Shown in pieces: positions 26,501 to 39,549 of a stretch of DNA of 64,000 nt. Source of the DNA: Candidatus Fermentibacter sp. (lineage in GTDB: Bacteria > Fermentibacterota > Fermentibacteria > Fermentibacterales > Fermentibacteraceae). The stretch lies in NCBI GenBank assembly GCA_030373045.1, contig JAUCPW010000004.1, positions 83,981-147,980 on the forward strand. The letters are read 5' to 3'. The first letter of the stretch is position 1. The number at the start of each line of letters is the position of its first letter. The notes under the pieces are model-generated. The model searched no databases. It was not told the DNA's origin and was given only the letters and a program-made list of their open reading frames with translations. Made by a program: the position numbers and the translations under genes.

Positions 26501-29172
26501 GGCGGGAACTCCTCGTCGTCCATGAGTCCGTCGAGGCCGGTATCCTCGCTCGAACCGGTCGTGATGTTCAGGATCCCGTCGCCGTTGGCGTCCTCGGTGT
26601 CCAGCTCTCCGTTGGAGCGAAGCTCGAGGACGTCCCCGCTCCTCTCGAGCCAGTACGAGTCCTCGTCGATCCTCTCGCCCAGGTCGAGGTAGAGGTTCGC
26701 GTTCTGCGCCGACCCCGTCGCCCTGACGTACAGCCTGACGTGGGTCTTGGAGGAGAAGTCGAGCCCGTAGGGATCGAGACATCTCATCACGCCGCCCCAT
26801 GACGCGGGGTTGTCCGCAGCCGGCGTGAAGGTCATCTCCATCACGGTGCTGACCCTCTCGCCCTCCTGGGCCTCGGGGGGGTTCTCCATTATCTCGCCCA
26901 GCGTGGGCTGGTCGATTCTCTCGAAGTTGTACCACGAGAGCCCGCCCGGCGGGTTGATGAGCGGGGAGAAGCCGCCGGGGGCGCTGGAGAAGTGCCAGTC
27001 GGGTCTGGAGGTGCTCAGGGGCAGGGAGGATTCGGTGCCCTCCATGTCGTCGATGTAGGCCTTGTTCCTGGTATTGGCGTCGGGGAAGCTGGCGGCAACC
27101 TCGCCCGAGATGACGAACCTGCTCCCGGCGTCGGTGCTGATGCCCGGCAGCAGGTTGACCGCATCGGTCAGGAACACCGGCTGGGCCTCGAACCTCGCGT
27201 CCAGGTCGGTTACGAGGGTGCGCGTCGGCTCCTCGCCCACCCTGGGCCGGTCGTCGGGTGTCGAGGAGTTCTCGAACATCGCCGTGGCTCCGATCCATGT
27301 GCCGTCGTCGATCCCGTAGACGGCCCTGGTGCCGAAGAGGGTCTTCTGCTGGACGGCCATGAAGGGGAGGTACTCGAACCTCACGGTGAGCACGTTGTCG
27401 GGATTCTGCGCGAGTTCGGCGTACTCGCCCATGAGCGTCAGGATGCCCACCTCGTAGACGATCGTGTAGTCGACGTCGCGGGTTAGCGGCTGGGCGATGC
27501 CGTCGACGGTGAGGGTGACGACCTCGCTGCCCGAGACGATGCCCATCCTGCCGAGCGAGAACGTCGTGGAGGCCGCCCTGTACTCGACCGCGATGAAGTA
27601 CCTGCTGTCGGCTGGTTCGGGGTTCCTCTCGGAATAGACGAGGGGGTTCTCCACTTCGAGCGAATCGCTCTCGAAGGGCCTGTAGTCAGGGAACACGAGG
27701 TATCCGTTGTCCCAGTCGACGGCGTTGTCCTCGTCGATCAGGCTTCCGTCGCCGTTGGTGTCGAGGCCCAGCAGCTCGATGAAGGGCACCCCGTTCTGGG
27801 TCGAGACCGGGTCCTGGCCGGGTTCGGTCAGGCAGATCGAGCAGTCGAAGCTCTCGGGCACTATGTTGTTGGAACCCAGGAAGTACCTGTTCCTGAGCTC
27901 GTAATGCCACGTTGCGTAGCTGGGCAGCGGGTTGCTCTCCTTGATCAGCTTCAGATCGAGCTCGCCCGGCGCCATGCTGCCGTAGGTCACGCCGTCGGCG
28001 ACCATGCAGACCGCGAGCATGTGGTTCTCGTTCACGGGCGAGTTGAACATCAGCGCGGTGCCGCCGTCTACAAGGACGTAGTCCTCGTCGGGCCCGGGGT
28101 TGAGCTGGTCCCACCAGCCCGATCCGGAGGAGTCGGGGAGGAACCAGGTGCCCTCCAGGGCGCCGGTCTCGTCGTTGTTGGTGCCGTCGAGGTCGTCCCT
28201 GAAGACGGTGATGCTAGTGATGACGGGCTGGTAGGCCGAGTCGGGGAAGGTCAGATAGAACACGTTCTCGGCGGGATGGATGTCGAGGATCGAGTCGGTG
28301 ACCATCTGGGCCTGGCCCACGAACTCGGCGGACTCCGTGGAGCTCGCCTCCTTGCTGGCGATGGTGGTGATGTCCACGGGGCCGACCTGCGAGACGACCT
28401 TCGCCCCGAAGAGGCCCTCGTGCGGGATGCTGTAGGAGACGAACTCCGGTCCGGTGATCGAGAGGCTGACGTCGCCCATCTCGATCGACTGGATGATCTC
28501 GTCCTCCCAGCCCTCGTAAGCCAGGCGGATCCTGTTCTCGGGCTCGTATTCGCGCTCGGAGTTGTGGTCGACCTCGACGTGGATCTTCTCGCCGATGGTG
28601 CCGTTGAGCTGGACGGCCAGCTCCTGCTCCATCCTCAGGTCGGGGAAGAGCGAGCGGCTCTCCCCCTCGACCTCGACGGCATTGGGCCTGTAGTGGGTGA
28701 TCCCCGACAGCGTGATCTTCTGATGGCCCGAGATGTCGAGCTGGCCGCCCTCTCCGATGGTTCGGGCGAGTATGGGCGGCATGTCGATGGGCAGATAGAT
28801 GGTCGGCAGGAGGGAACCCTCCTCCCGCGAGCCGAGTACGCTGGATTCGCGGAAGGAATCGCGCAGGGTTAGCCTTGTCGACCCCAGCACCGACCTGTCG
28901 AGAACGGACGTGATCCGGCCGGACGACATCCTGGTGCAGGGAGTCGAACCGATGTATGCGCGCCAGGACATGAGCCCGTTCGAGACCGAGGGGTAGAACC
29001 GGATCGAGACACCCTGGATGGTGTAGAGCCTGGGCAGGGTGTCGGCGTAGACCGAGTACGGATCGACCGGGAAGAGGGACGGTGCGGAGATGGAGGCCCC
29101 GGCCGCCTCGCGGGGGAGCGAGAGCAGGGCGATGCCGCACACGAGGATCCGGCCGATGCGTTTCACAAGCAC
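23578..29172 (-). CDS. sprA: SprA-like giant outer-membrane protein (type IX secretion translocon family)
   Basis: 1864 residues from GTG 29172 with GGAG five bases upstream; a GTG two codons later is also possible. Signal peptide KRIGRILVCGIALLSLPREAAGA. SprA-family marks: NRIRLAYEGWEDEIIQSIEM followed by GDVSLSI in the N-terminal third, a long series of beta-rich segments, KAYIDDMEGTESSLPL near residue 700, and a C-terminus ending in Phe as in outer-membrane barrels. Several Asp/Asn-rich calcium-type loops (DTNGDGSLIDED, DANGDGILN, DLNRNGMLD). Bacteroidota SprA is longer, about 2400. SprA is the barrel through which type IX cargo crosses the outer membrane. No other por/gld genes are visible here. 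Confidence 0.85.
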   Translation of the reverse strand: MLVKRIGRILVCGIALLSLPREAAGASISAPSLFPVDPYSVYADTLPRLYTIQGVSIRFYPSVSNGLMSWRAYIGSTPCTRMSSGRITSVLDRSVLGSTRLTLRDSFRESSVLGSREEGSLLPTIYLPIDMPPILARTIGEGGQLDISGHQKITLSGITHYRPNAVEVEGESRSLFPDLRMEQELAVQLNGTIGEKIHVEVDHNSEREYEPENRIRLAYEGWEDEIIQSIEMGDVSLSITGPEFVSYSIPHEGLFGAKVVSQVGPVDITTIASKEASSTESAEFVGQAQMVTDSILDIHPAENVFYLTFPDSAYQPVITSITVFRDDLDGTNNDETGALEGTWFLPDSSGSGWWDQLNPGPDEDYVLVDGGTALMFNSPVNENHMLAVCMVADGVTYGSMAPGELDLKLIKESNPLPSYATWHYELRNRYFLGSNNIVPESFDCSICLTEPGQDPVSTQNGVPFIELLGLDTNGDGSLIDEDNAVDWDNGYLVFPDYRPFESDSLEVENPLVYSERNPEPADSRYFIAVEYRAASTTFSLGRMGIVSGSEVVTLTVDGIAQPLTRDVDYTIVYEVGILTLMGEYAELAQNPDNVLTVRFEYLPFMAVQQKTLFGTRAVYGIDDGTWIGATAMFENSSTPDDRPRVGEEPTRTLVTDLDARFEAQPVFLTDAVNLLPGISTDAGSRFVISGEVAASFPDANTRNKAYIDDMEGTESSLPLSTSRPDWHFSSAPGGFSPLINPPGGLSWYNFERIDQPTLGEIMENPPEAQEGERVSTVMEMTFTPAADNPASWGGVMRCLDPYGLDFSSKTHVRLYVRATGSAQNANLYLDLGERIDEDSYWLERSGDVLELRSNGELDTEDANGDGILNITTGSSEDTGLDGLMDDEEFPPAGGDPNRDNYNTNGYAGRNGTQGNTKLDTEDLNRNGMLDRTSSFFRITIPLDDPDYFISGPNENGWVLIEVPLSDSTLVTVPQASGSEPTWEKICYARLWMDGFTQQDTIDVYEFEIVGNRWEPCAVVPFDSIGVPAMPGEELVVSTVNNQDNQEYHDDPPPGVSPGRDDNGDIKLEQSIAIEVAGILPGHEAMATQYYYSSEDYTSYRTVRYPVHGDLAAAGEFFFRLGRDTLNYYEVSTQLQPGWQEVQVDLDDLTAVRELKQQRGLPYLRLGDIAVRGNPSLSDVMVLSAGIRNDTGLVLSTEAWMDDIVLLGPYSEPDLARRLSTTVEMADLVRLTGDYRRMGADFHGLGASSGQGSTTTRYASDVTLYAEKFTPRTWYLSMPATFAISRQISEPRFESSSDRRLEGEEAWENRTQTDEWDTGLTLRRNRSGSTGLSRYILDPWQFSHSYGVSNGRSPTYMDSLQSARGEVQYDLPLPQMRLFSLPVAEFFSPWPTRIAWDVVRQNSWDTRWELGDEDTVQTRNTRARTLGTSFSLSFGFWKGQSSSFSLGVGRDLLYPWEGDLSMNTGRETNRNQSLSLSQDFDFFRLVIPRLSYDAVYNSSRLAPHTASGSDSLGSPDVAVSATRRLNLRLGLVQALRSLARLRDERFDEQAAPGSPRWILSKLDRWAGNVTDPTIVFSRTVGTEYNELGYYPGYSYRFGLEPLLDGIDPYDRTTSDNLQVSSGVRFFTTMAFRSEYSRTDTRHYYSGYWNRQISKTWPSVSLSWTGLERFRPLAGLLRSGSLSTGYRFETSESGRFEEDEYIPTSRTESVRWAPLFSVTGTLKNEVQVTFSNNLTTTSTRNFTGTNARTRSNSNSFQLNVQYAFSAPGGIAIPLPLLDRLRVSFQSDLTTALKITRSRTSSFIEIPGYEDQTQSDRVEWRIEPSANYDFGTVTAGMTAIYGWKTDRVNSVYDQKDVGLDVWVTINF

Positions 29173-29266
29173 AGATACTCCAACGCCGGCAGCCTGTTCC
29201 ACGAATGCCGCCGGGATTGAGGAGGACGTTGTCCACGGGGTTTCGAGAGCGTATCATGGAGGCACC

Positions 29267-30637
29267 ATGAAGAAGCTGCAAGCTTACGCCGTCGCGGAGT
29301 TCACGCCGCCGTTCATCCTGTCGGTGGCCGTGTTCACCTTCGTGATGCTCCTCGACAAGCTGCTCGACCTGCTGGACATGATCGTCACCAAGGGCGTGCC
29401 CATGCGGACGGTGCTGGAGGTCTTCGTCCTCCTGCTGCCCTCGATGATCGCCGTGGTGGTGCCCATGGCCGTGCTCGCCGCGGTGCTCATGGCCTTCGGC
29501 AGGATGGCCGGCGACCTGGAGATCACGGCGATGAAGGCGTCGGGAGTAGGCATCATGACCACGATGTGGCCCGTGCTCGTCGTGGCTGCCCTCATGGCCG
29601 GCGCCCTGGTGTACTTCGGGAACAGCGTGCTGCCGGACGCGAACCACCTGGCGCGCAACCTGCTGCTCGACATCGGCACACTGAAGCCGTCGGCCCGGAT
29701 CCTGCCCGGGATGTACGTCGACGACATAGAGGGCTTCACGATCTTCGTCGACTCGAAAGACGACCTGACCGGCGAACTCGGGGGCATATACATCGAGCAG
29801 GTCCCGTCGGACGCGCCCTCCCGGATCATCACGGCCATGCACGGCCGCATGGAGCCCATGTCCGCCAACCGCATGCGGATAGTGCTGTGGGACGGCCAGA
29901 TGCACGAGCTCGACGATGGCGACTACCGCATACTCGACTTCGAGAACTACACCATCGAGCTCGACCGCTCGGAGGAACTGGTGCGGAGGGAGCGGGAGAA
30001 CCGCGGCGACAGGGAGATGTCGGCGCTGATGATGCGCTACGCCATCGATTCGCTGTCGACCGAGAGCGCCATGCTGAGGGACTCCATGAGGATCCTGGGC
30101 AGGGCTCCGCTCCTCGCGCTGGTTTCGGGCGAGCCGCCCTTCGCCGATCTGGCGGGGGACTCCACGGAAGATGGCGGGGGCGCGCTCGAGCCGCGGGCTT
30201 GGTACAACGTGTCCCGCAACAATATCATGATGCGGGCATCCCAGCTCAGGATACTCGACGACAGATCGGCCTCGGCCGTGCGCACCATGAACAAGCTGGG
30301 GGTCGAGATCCACAAGAAGTATTCCATTCCTGTGGCCTGCATCATCTTCGTCCTGCTCGGCGTACCGCTGGGGTTGTCCACCAGGCAGGGCAACGCCGGC
30401 ATCGCTCTCGGAGTGAGCCTCCTGTTCATACTCGTCTACTATCTCTTCCTGCTCGGAGGCGAACAGCTCGCCGACAGGGGCCTGCTGCCGGCATGGCTCG
30501 CCATGTGGTCGGCCGACATCCTCATGGGTGCGCTCGGTGTCTATCTGACGATCCGGAGCATCAACGAGGGCAACCCGGTGCCCATCCCCGACCTGAAGCC
30601 CCTCGCCCGCAGGCTCGGCCTGATGCGGGAGGAGTGA
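29267..30637 (+). CDS. lptF: LPS export permease, LptF-type
   Basis: 456 residues from ATG 29267 with GGAGG four bases before. Family LptF/LptG: three N-terminal membrane helices (PPFILSVAVFTFVMLL, VVPMAVLAAVLMAF, VLVVAALMAGALVYF), a periplasmic beta-jellyroll about residues 110-330, and three C-terminal helices (VACIIFVLLGVPLGL...). NSVLPDANHLARNLL is the typical start of the periplasmic part. Works with LptG and the LptB ATPase (not in window) to move lipopolysaccharide. Its stop overlaps the next start as TGATG. Confidence 0.88.
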   Translation: MKKLQAYAVAEFTPPFILSVAVFTFVMLLDKLLDLLDMIVTKGVPMRTVLEVFVLLLPSMIAVVVPMAVLAAVLMAFGRMAGDLEITAMKASGVGIMTTMWPVLVVAALMAGALVYFGNSVLPDANHLARNLLLDIGTLKPSARILPGMYVDDIEGFTIFVDSKDDLTGELGGIYIEQVPSDAPSRIITAMHGRMEPMSANRMRIVLWDGQMHELDDGDYRILDFENYTIELDRSEELVRRERENRGDREMSALMMRYAIDSLSTESAMLRDSMRILGRAPLLALVSGEPPFADLAGDSTEDGGGALEPRAWYNVSRNNIMMRASQLRILDDRSASAVRTMNKLGVEIHKKYSIPVACIIFVLLGVPLGLSTRQGNAGIALGVSLLFILVYYLFLLGGEQLADRGLLPAWLAMWSADILMGALGVYLTIRSINEGNPVPIPDLKPLARRLGLMREE

Positions 30638-31728
30638 TGCTGGTCAGGAAGCTCGACATGTACGTCGGATCGAGGTTCGCGGGGATGATAGCGTCCACCG
30701 TGGGCGCCTTCGTCGTGATCTTCATATGCGTCGACGCATTCGAGCACTTCAGCAGGTGGGTGGACAAGGACGTGGGCCTGCCCACCTTCGCGAGGTATTA
30801 CTTCTACGGCCTCCCCTACATCGTCACGCTGGTGATGCCGGTGGCGATACTCCTCTCGTCGCTGTTCCTCGTGCATTCGCTGGCCAGGAGGAGCGAACTG
30901 ACGGCCATGACCTGCGCCGGCATAAGCGTGCCGCGCACCTTCCTGCCCATGATCGTCACGGGTTTCGCGGCTTCGCTGCTGGTGATGTTCCTGGGCGACT
31001 CCATCGTCTCCGAGGGGCAGTACAGGCAGTCGGTCGTGAAGAGGGTGGAGATCGACAGGAGGGATCCCGTGGACTTCACCCGCAGGAGCATGTTCTCCTA
31101 CCACACGCTCGGCGGGCTGTTCATGGAGATCGGCTACTTCGACGGAAGCACGGCCACCATGACCGACGTGACGATCCTCGATCTCGACGACAGTTCCAGG
31201 GTCGTCTCCAGACTGGATGCCGGGCGGATGCGGTACGAAGGCGGGGTCTGGCGGGCATCCGACGCCACGAGGAGGGATTTCGGACCGGGCGGCGAGGTCG
31301 TGGTGGAGCAGGCCGGGAACCTGATCATCGAGGGGCTCCCGGAGACGCCCGGGGACTTCATGTCGAGGCCCAAGGCCCCCCAGGAGATGAGCTTCCTCGA
31401 GCTGCTCGAGTACATCAGGCGCGTCGAGTCGGCGGGGGGCGACACCAGGGGCGACCGCGTCGAGCTCTGGCTGAAGCTCTTCTTCCCCCTGTCGAACCTG
31501 ATAATGGTCATGGTGGGGGCACCGCTCGCCACGAGGAATCCCCGCAGCGGAAAGACGGCGGGGTTCGGCCTGGCGATCCTGCTGGCCTTCGTGTTCTTCT
31601 CGCTGGTGAGGTTCGGCCAGACCCTGGGCCACAAGGGAGCCCTGGAACCCATCCTGGCCGCCAGCCTCGCCGACGTGTTCTTCATAGCAGTCGGCCTGTT
31701 CCTCCTCTTCCGCCCCCAGACCAGCTAG
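30637..31728 (+). CDS. lptG: LPS export permease, LptG-type
   Basis: 363 residues, overlapping lptF by one base, with GGAGG in the lptF tail as its ribosome site. MLVRKLDMYVGSRFAGMI and VTLVMPVAILLSSLFLVHSLARRSELTAM are LptG-type; the C-terminal helices (FPLSNLIMVMVGAPLATRN) are conserved. Second half of the heterodimer that extracts lipopolysaccharide from the inner membrane. F and G are assigned by order only and could be swapped. Confidence 0.87.
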   Translation: MLVRKLDMYVGSRFAGMIASTVGAFVVIFICVDAFEHFSRWVDKDVGLPTFARYYFYGLPYIVTLVMPVAILLSSLFLVHSLARRSELTAMTCAGISVPRTFLPMIVTGFAASLLVMFLGDSIVSEGQYRQSVVKRVEIDRRDPVDFTRRSMFSYHTLGGLFMEIGYFDGSTATMTDVTILDLDDSSRVVSRLDAGRMRYEGGVWRASDATRRDFGPGGEVVVEQAGNLIIEGLPETPGDFMSRPKAPQEMSFLELLEYIRRVESAGGDTRGDRVELWLKLFFPLSNLIMVMVGAPLATRNPRSGKTAGFGLAILLAFVFFSLVRFGQTLGHKGALEPILAASLADVFFIAVGLFLLFRPQTS

Positions 31729-31760
31729 CCCCGGTCGATTCCTCCCGGTCGATCCCTGGT

Positions 31761-31789
31761 TTCAGATCCTTCAGATGCGACGGTATAAT
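31761..31789 (+). promoter_or_regulatory. Promoter-like element inside island A
   Basis: TTCAGA, 17-base spacer, perfect TATAAT. It points rightward into a region without a gene, toward the hairpin at 31811, and against serC. Confidence 0.4.
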
Positions 31790-31810
31790 AATGCGGTGCA
31801 ACAAGATGCT

Positions 31811-31841
31811 TATATCTCGCGTTTTGCCAAAGCGAGATATA
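31811..31841. repeat. Inverted repeat / hairpin in island A
   Basis: TATATCTCGC and GCGAGATATA, 10 perfect pairs around an 11-base loop. It lies about 22 bases after the TATAAT box. It could be an RNA stem or a protein-binding palindrome. Confidence 0.6.
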
Positions 31842-31984
31842 TCATGTCTGGTTTCTAAAACGCTAATTCATGCTGTAATGGATGTTATGAGCACAGAACA
31901 TCGACGGGACAGAATGTTGCAGGAGAATAAACGGACATTCATCAAAGCCGGCCGGAGGGCTGGCAGACATAGTACAGGCGGCAA

Positions 31985-31996
31985 GAAAGTCAAAGG
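31985..31996 (+). repeat. Shared 12-base motif, copy A
   Basis: GAAAGTCAAAGG, identical to 59874-59885. In both places it is followed within 4-13 bases by CTGGAGG and then by a GC-rich hairpin. Confidence 0.5.
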
Positions 31997-32040
31997 AGTT
32001 AAAAGCGTTCTGGAGGCTTCTGGAGGCGGGGCGCTGGAGA

Positions 32041-32070
32041 GGGGGCCGCACGGCGGAGCGTACGGCCCCC
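32041..32070 (-). terminator. Terminator hairpin of serC
   Basis: GGGGGCCG/CGGCCCCC, 8-bp stem with a 14-base loop, 20 bases after the serC stop. On the minus strand it is followed by TCTCCAGC, so it has no strong U-run. Confidence 0.5.
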
Positions 32071-32089
32071 GATGAGCATGCCCGACCGG

Positions 32090-33172
32090 CTAGTTGGCCT
32101 TGCGGAAGGCGGCCATGAATGCGGTCAGGGCTTCCACGGCCTCGACGGGCAGCGCGTTGTAGAGGGATGCCCTGCATCCCCCGACGCTCCTGTGACCCTT
32201 CAGGCCGATGAGACCCTGCTTCTTGGCCTCTGAGACGAACTTCTCCTCCAGCTCCTCGGAAGGCAGCCTGAAGGTGACGTTCATGATCGACCTCGAATCC
32301 GGCCTGACCGTGCCCCTGAAGAATCCGTCGCTCGAGTCGAGGGCGCCGTAGAGCAGGGCGGCCTTCTTCTCGTTGATCTTCTCCATCGCGTCGATGCCGC
32401 CGTGGTTCTTCAGCCACGCGAGCACAAGGCCCACCACATAGATCGGGAACACGGGAGGCGTGTTGTAGAGCGAGTTGCTCTTGAGATGGGTCTTGTAGGA
32501 CAGCATCGTCGGCAGGCCGTCCTTCGCCTTCTCGATGAAGGACTTCCTGGCGATGACGGCAGCCGTGCCCGAAGGGCCGATGTTCTTCTGGGCGCCGGCA
32601 TAGATGATGGAGAAGCGGGAGAAGTCGAGCCTGCGCGAGAGGAAGTCGCTCGACATGTCGCAGATGTGCGGCACGCCGCCGGTTTCGGGGAACGCCTTCA
32701 TCCTGGTGCCGAAGATCGTGTTGTTGCTCGTGGTGTGGACGTATGCGGCGCCCGGAGTGAGATTGAAGGTCGTCGGGACGTAGTTGAAGTTGGCATCCTC
32801 GCTGGAGGCAGCCACGTTGACCTTCCCGAAGAGCTTCGCCTCCTTGATCGCCCTGGTCGACCACTCGCCGGTGTTGACGTAGTCGGCTGTCGCATCGGCG
32901 TTCAGGAAGTTGTAGGGGATCATGCAGAACTGCATGCTCGCCCCGCCCCCGAGGAACATCACCGCGTACTCGTCGCCGGACAGCCCCATCAGCTCGAGCA
33001 TGTCCTTCTGGGCGCGATCGAGGACCGCCTCGAAATCCTTCGAGCGATGGGAGATCTCCATGATCGACATGCCCAGATTGTTGAAGTTCAGCGCTCCCCT
33101 GGCGCACTCTTCCAGTACCTCGTACGGAAGAACGGCGGGACCGGGGTTGAAGTTGTGCACCCTGTCAGGCAT
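32090..33172 (-). CDS. serC: Phosphoserine aminotransferase SerC
   Basis: 360 residues, the family's usual length. Converts 3-phosphohydroxypyruvate and glutamate to phosphoserine, second step of serine synthesis; a cytoplasmic PLP enzyme. NFNPGPAVLPYEVLE at the N-terminus, GGGASMQFCMIPYN, and the PLP lysine in YAGAQKNIGPSG (Lys196). GGGAGG lies five bases before ATG 33172. A weak TTGCCC-N18-TATCTT pair occurs in the 90-base gap before it. glyA at 57240 uses its product serine. Confidence 0.95.
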   Translation of the reverse strand: MPDRVHNFNPGPAVLPYEVLEECARGALNFNNLGMSIMEISHRSKDFEAVLDRAQKDMLELMGLSGDEYAVMFLGGGASMQFCMIPYNFLNADATADYVNTGEWSTRAIKEAKLFGKVNVAASSEDANFNYVPTTFNLTPGAAYVHTTSNNTIFGTRMKAFPETGGVPHICDMSSDFLSRRLDFSRFSIIYAGAQKNIGPSGTAAVIARKSFIEKAKDGLPTMLSYKTHLKSNSLYNTPPVFPIYVVGLVLAWLKNHGGIDAMEKINEKKAALLYGALDSSDGFFRGTVRPDSRSIMNVTFRLPSEELEEKFVSEAKKQGLIGLKGHRSVGGCRASLYNALPVEAVEALTAFMAAFRKAN

Positions 33173-33262
33173 ACTGCCCTCCCTGTGAGTTGGATGCGAA
33201 CCGGACGTCTTTCAAGATACCCTACCAGGCGTTCCGGGGGCAACCCCTGGAGGCGTTATGCA

Positions 33263-37328
<4,066 letters not shown>

Positions 37329-37332
<4 letters not shown>

Positions 37333-39422
37333 TCCCGCGAGTAGACTATGTCTGCGGGGAGGAAGCGTGCAGGAGCCACGTCGATCGATGCCAGGCGCCC
37401 GTTGCCTGCGTTGTGCAGGGCCCAGTATCCGCCGTCCTGCGAAGGCCCGTAGATCCAGCCCCGGGCGGTTCTCCCGTTGTCGTAGTCGAACCGGATCTCC
37501 CCGAGCGGGAGGGGGAAGTCGCCGCCCGGCTGGAGCTGCTCCACGGAGAAGTCGACCCGCCCGCCCGATTCGCGCCATGTCACCATGAGCTGCGGCACTC
37601 CGGGCATGCACATCCAGTCCCAGAACAGGCTGTCCATGGATGGATCGCCCGACAGCCCGACAGCGGAGGAGAGGCTGAGGAGGGCTGCCCCGGGGTGCCT
37701 CAGCCTGCCGAGGGCGGCCCGCAGACCCGGCTCGAACCCGGGCATGACGCGCGAGAACATCGCCAGGACCATCGGAGCCTTGCCCATGAGAACGGGCTCC
37801 TCTAGCGCCGAGCCCGCCAGGCTGGCGTCGGCGATCGCATACTCCTCGTCGGACACCCCGGACGTGGACGCCAGATAGTACCTGCGGAAGCACTCGAGGA
37901 TGTTCTCGGCATCCTCTGTGGAACCTCCGGCATCGACGAACAGGTACACCGACCAGGCGGCCAGGGAGGCGGAAAGGTAGCCGGGCAGGTGGCTCGACAT
38001 GGCGAGGAAGGCCCGGGCTGCGTTGGCCACCACCACGGGGCCCGCCGGCCTGATGCCGGAAGACAGGGTGTCGTCCCACATCGCGCATCCGTCGAGAAGG
38101 GCCAGGCGGTCGGGCGACAGACACAGGAATCCGGGCCCGACGGCAAGTACGGGCCTGTCGACGCTCTCCACGAGGACCATGTCGAACCTGGCGCCCTCGA
38201 ATCCCAGCCTGTCCCACAGCACGCCGGCCAGCAGGGACGCCCTTCTCGAAGCCGAATCAGCAGCGGACTCCGACAGCGGGATATGCACCAGCCGCGACCG
38301 GCCGCCCGCGACATGCGTCTGCTCCAGATCGCCCGCCGCCCAGGGCAGGGGACCCGGTATGCCCCCGGGCTGGGAGGCGAAGGTGAACACCCCCGTCGAA
38401 CCGGAACGGTTCCGGGCGACAGGCGTGAGGGGGCAGAAGAACTCCCCCCCCATCGGCACCAGGGCAGTCAGCTCGTAGGAGGAGGGGATCTCGGCCCCGG
38501 GATAGAACCACTCTCCGCAGCAGAACGAGCTCGCGAGCCTCACCTGCCCGGTGACGAGTCCCCTGTCCTCGCGGTAGTAGCTGTCGAATCTCGAACCGTA
38601 GACACCGGTGAAGACCATCGTTTCCGGGTCGGGCATGCACATGACCGAGTCGGCCCCGCGGGTGTAGGTCCCCTGGATGGCCGTGAGGTCGTCGGGCGCG
38701 CTCCCGTCTATCCTCGGGAGGGCGAGCCTCATCCCGTCGATGCCGGAAGTGCCCTGGAAGTCCACCCTGAAGGTGTCGACCACGACGAAGGCCTGTTCGA
38801 GCGGGAGGATCTCCAGCGTGATCCTGTGGCCAACCTCGGGGGGTCTGTCGGAATCCTGCAGGTACAGGTCGGCCTGGATGTCGTCGAGCGAACGGTCGGA
38901 GAGGAATGGCGTCCTCAGCCCGGGCCAGGGTACCGGGGTGGCACGCTCGATCATCCTCTCGCTCCGCGCGAGGAGAGCCTGGGGGGTGCCGGACAGCCCC
39001 TCGACAGTGAGGGCCAGGAGTTCGCCTCCCCCACGAGGCCAGACGCGCTCCAGCCTGCACGTGTCACCTGCAGTGAAGCCTACCACCGTTATGCCCGAAG
39101 TCCTGGAGGATCCGGAAAGGACTGCGGCGTCGGGGAAGCCGGTGGTCCGGAGATGCTCGGCCCGGGAAGCGGGTGTCGAGCCCGATCCCTGGAGCAGGCC
39201 GGCACGCACGGTGACCGGACCCGTGGGCAGGTCGAGGACGAGGCCGCCTCCGGGCGCCGAATCGAGCACGGCCGAAGGAGCGGGCACATCCACCCAGGTC
39301 ATCTTGCCGGCATCTATGCGGACGTACCCGGCGGACGTATTACCGCCCCCCTGCCCGCCTCCGCACGAGGTTCCCAGCATCAGCGCGATTGCCGACAGGT
39401 ACGCAGCGAACCTGACGCCCAA
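37329..39422 (-). CDS. Lipoprotein related to M1 peptidases, catalytic motifs absent
   Basis: 697 residues from a TTG at 39422 with GGAGG and a purine run before it. Signal peptide ending in a lipobox-like LMLGTSC with Cys20. I find no HExxH. The C-terminal third nevertheless follows M1 aminopeptidases: VLMGKAPMVLAMFSRVMPGF (like the KGAMVLHML helix), LFWDWMCMPGVPQLMVTW, then VEQLQPGGDFPLPLGEIRF. The place where HELAH would be expected reads VVANAARAFLAMSSHLPG. Probably a surface or periplasmic pseudo-enzyme; this is inference from pattern. It opens the operon with the GH57 gene and ligA. Confidence 0.6.
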
Positions 39423-39457
39423 GCCCCCTCACCTCCGCGAAGACACCACCGGCGTCT

Positions 39458-39487
39458 ATTCTACCGGCATGCGCGCGCCGCCGGCAA
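39458..39487 (-). promoter_or_regulatory. Sigma-70-type promoter of the lipoprotein-GH57-ligA operon
   Basis: Minus-strand TTGCCG, 18-base spacer, TAGAAT (5 of 6). The start of transcription would be near 39451, about 29 bases before the TTG start codon. Confidence 0.45.
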
Positions 39488-39549
39488 CCGGAGGCAGTTG
39501 ACTCCGTCGTCCGCGGTATTACATTGCCGCGAACGGAAGGAGTCGCGCA

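Larger units (their letters stand above)
31729..32089. other. AT-rich intergenic island A (361 bases, no gene seen)
   Basis: Between the convergent lptG and serC. Base composition drops sharply compared with its flanks from about 31780 to 31960. It holds a rightward promoter-like pair (31761-31789), a strong inverted repeat (31811-31841), the 12-base motif GAAAGTCAAAGG (31985-31996), two CTGGAGG copies, and the serC terminator hairpin (32041-32070). The only open frame lacks a ribosome site and homology I can recognise. It may encode a small RNA or be a decayed mobile piece; see also 59560-59946. Confidence 0.5.

Noticed and set aside
29229..29257. TTGTCC-N17-TATCAT before lptF
   Set aside because: Transcription would start after the GGAGG ribosome site and only a few bases before the ATG, so it does not fit the translation signals.
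31792..32075. Basic open frame across island A
   Set aside because: No ribosome site at its ATGs and it runs through the serC terminator; more likely non-coding.
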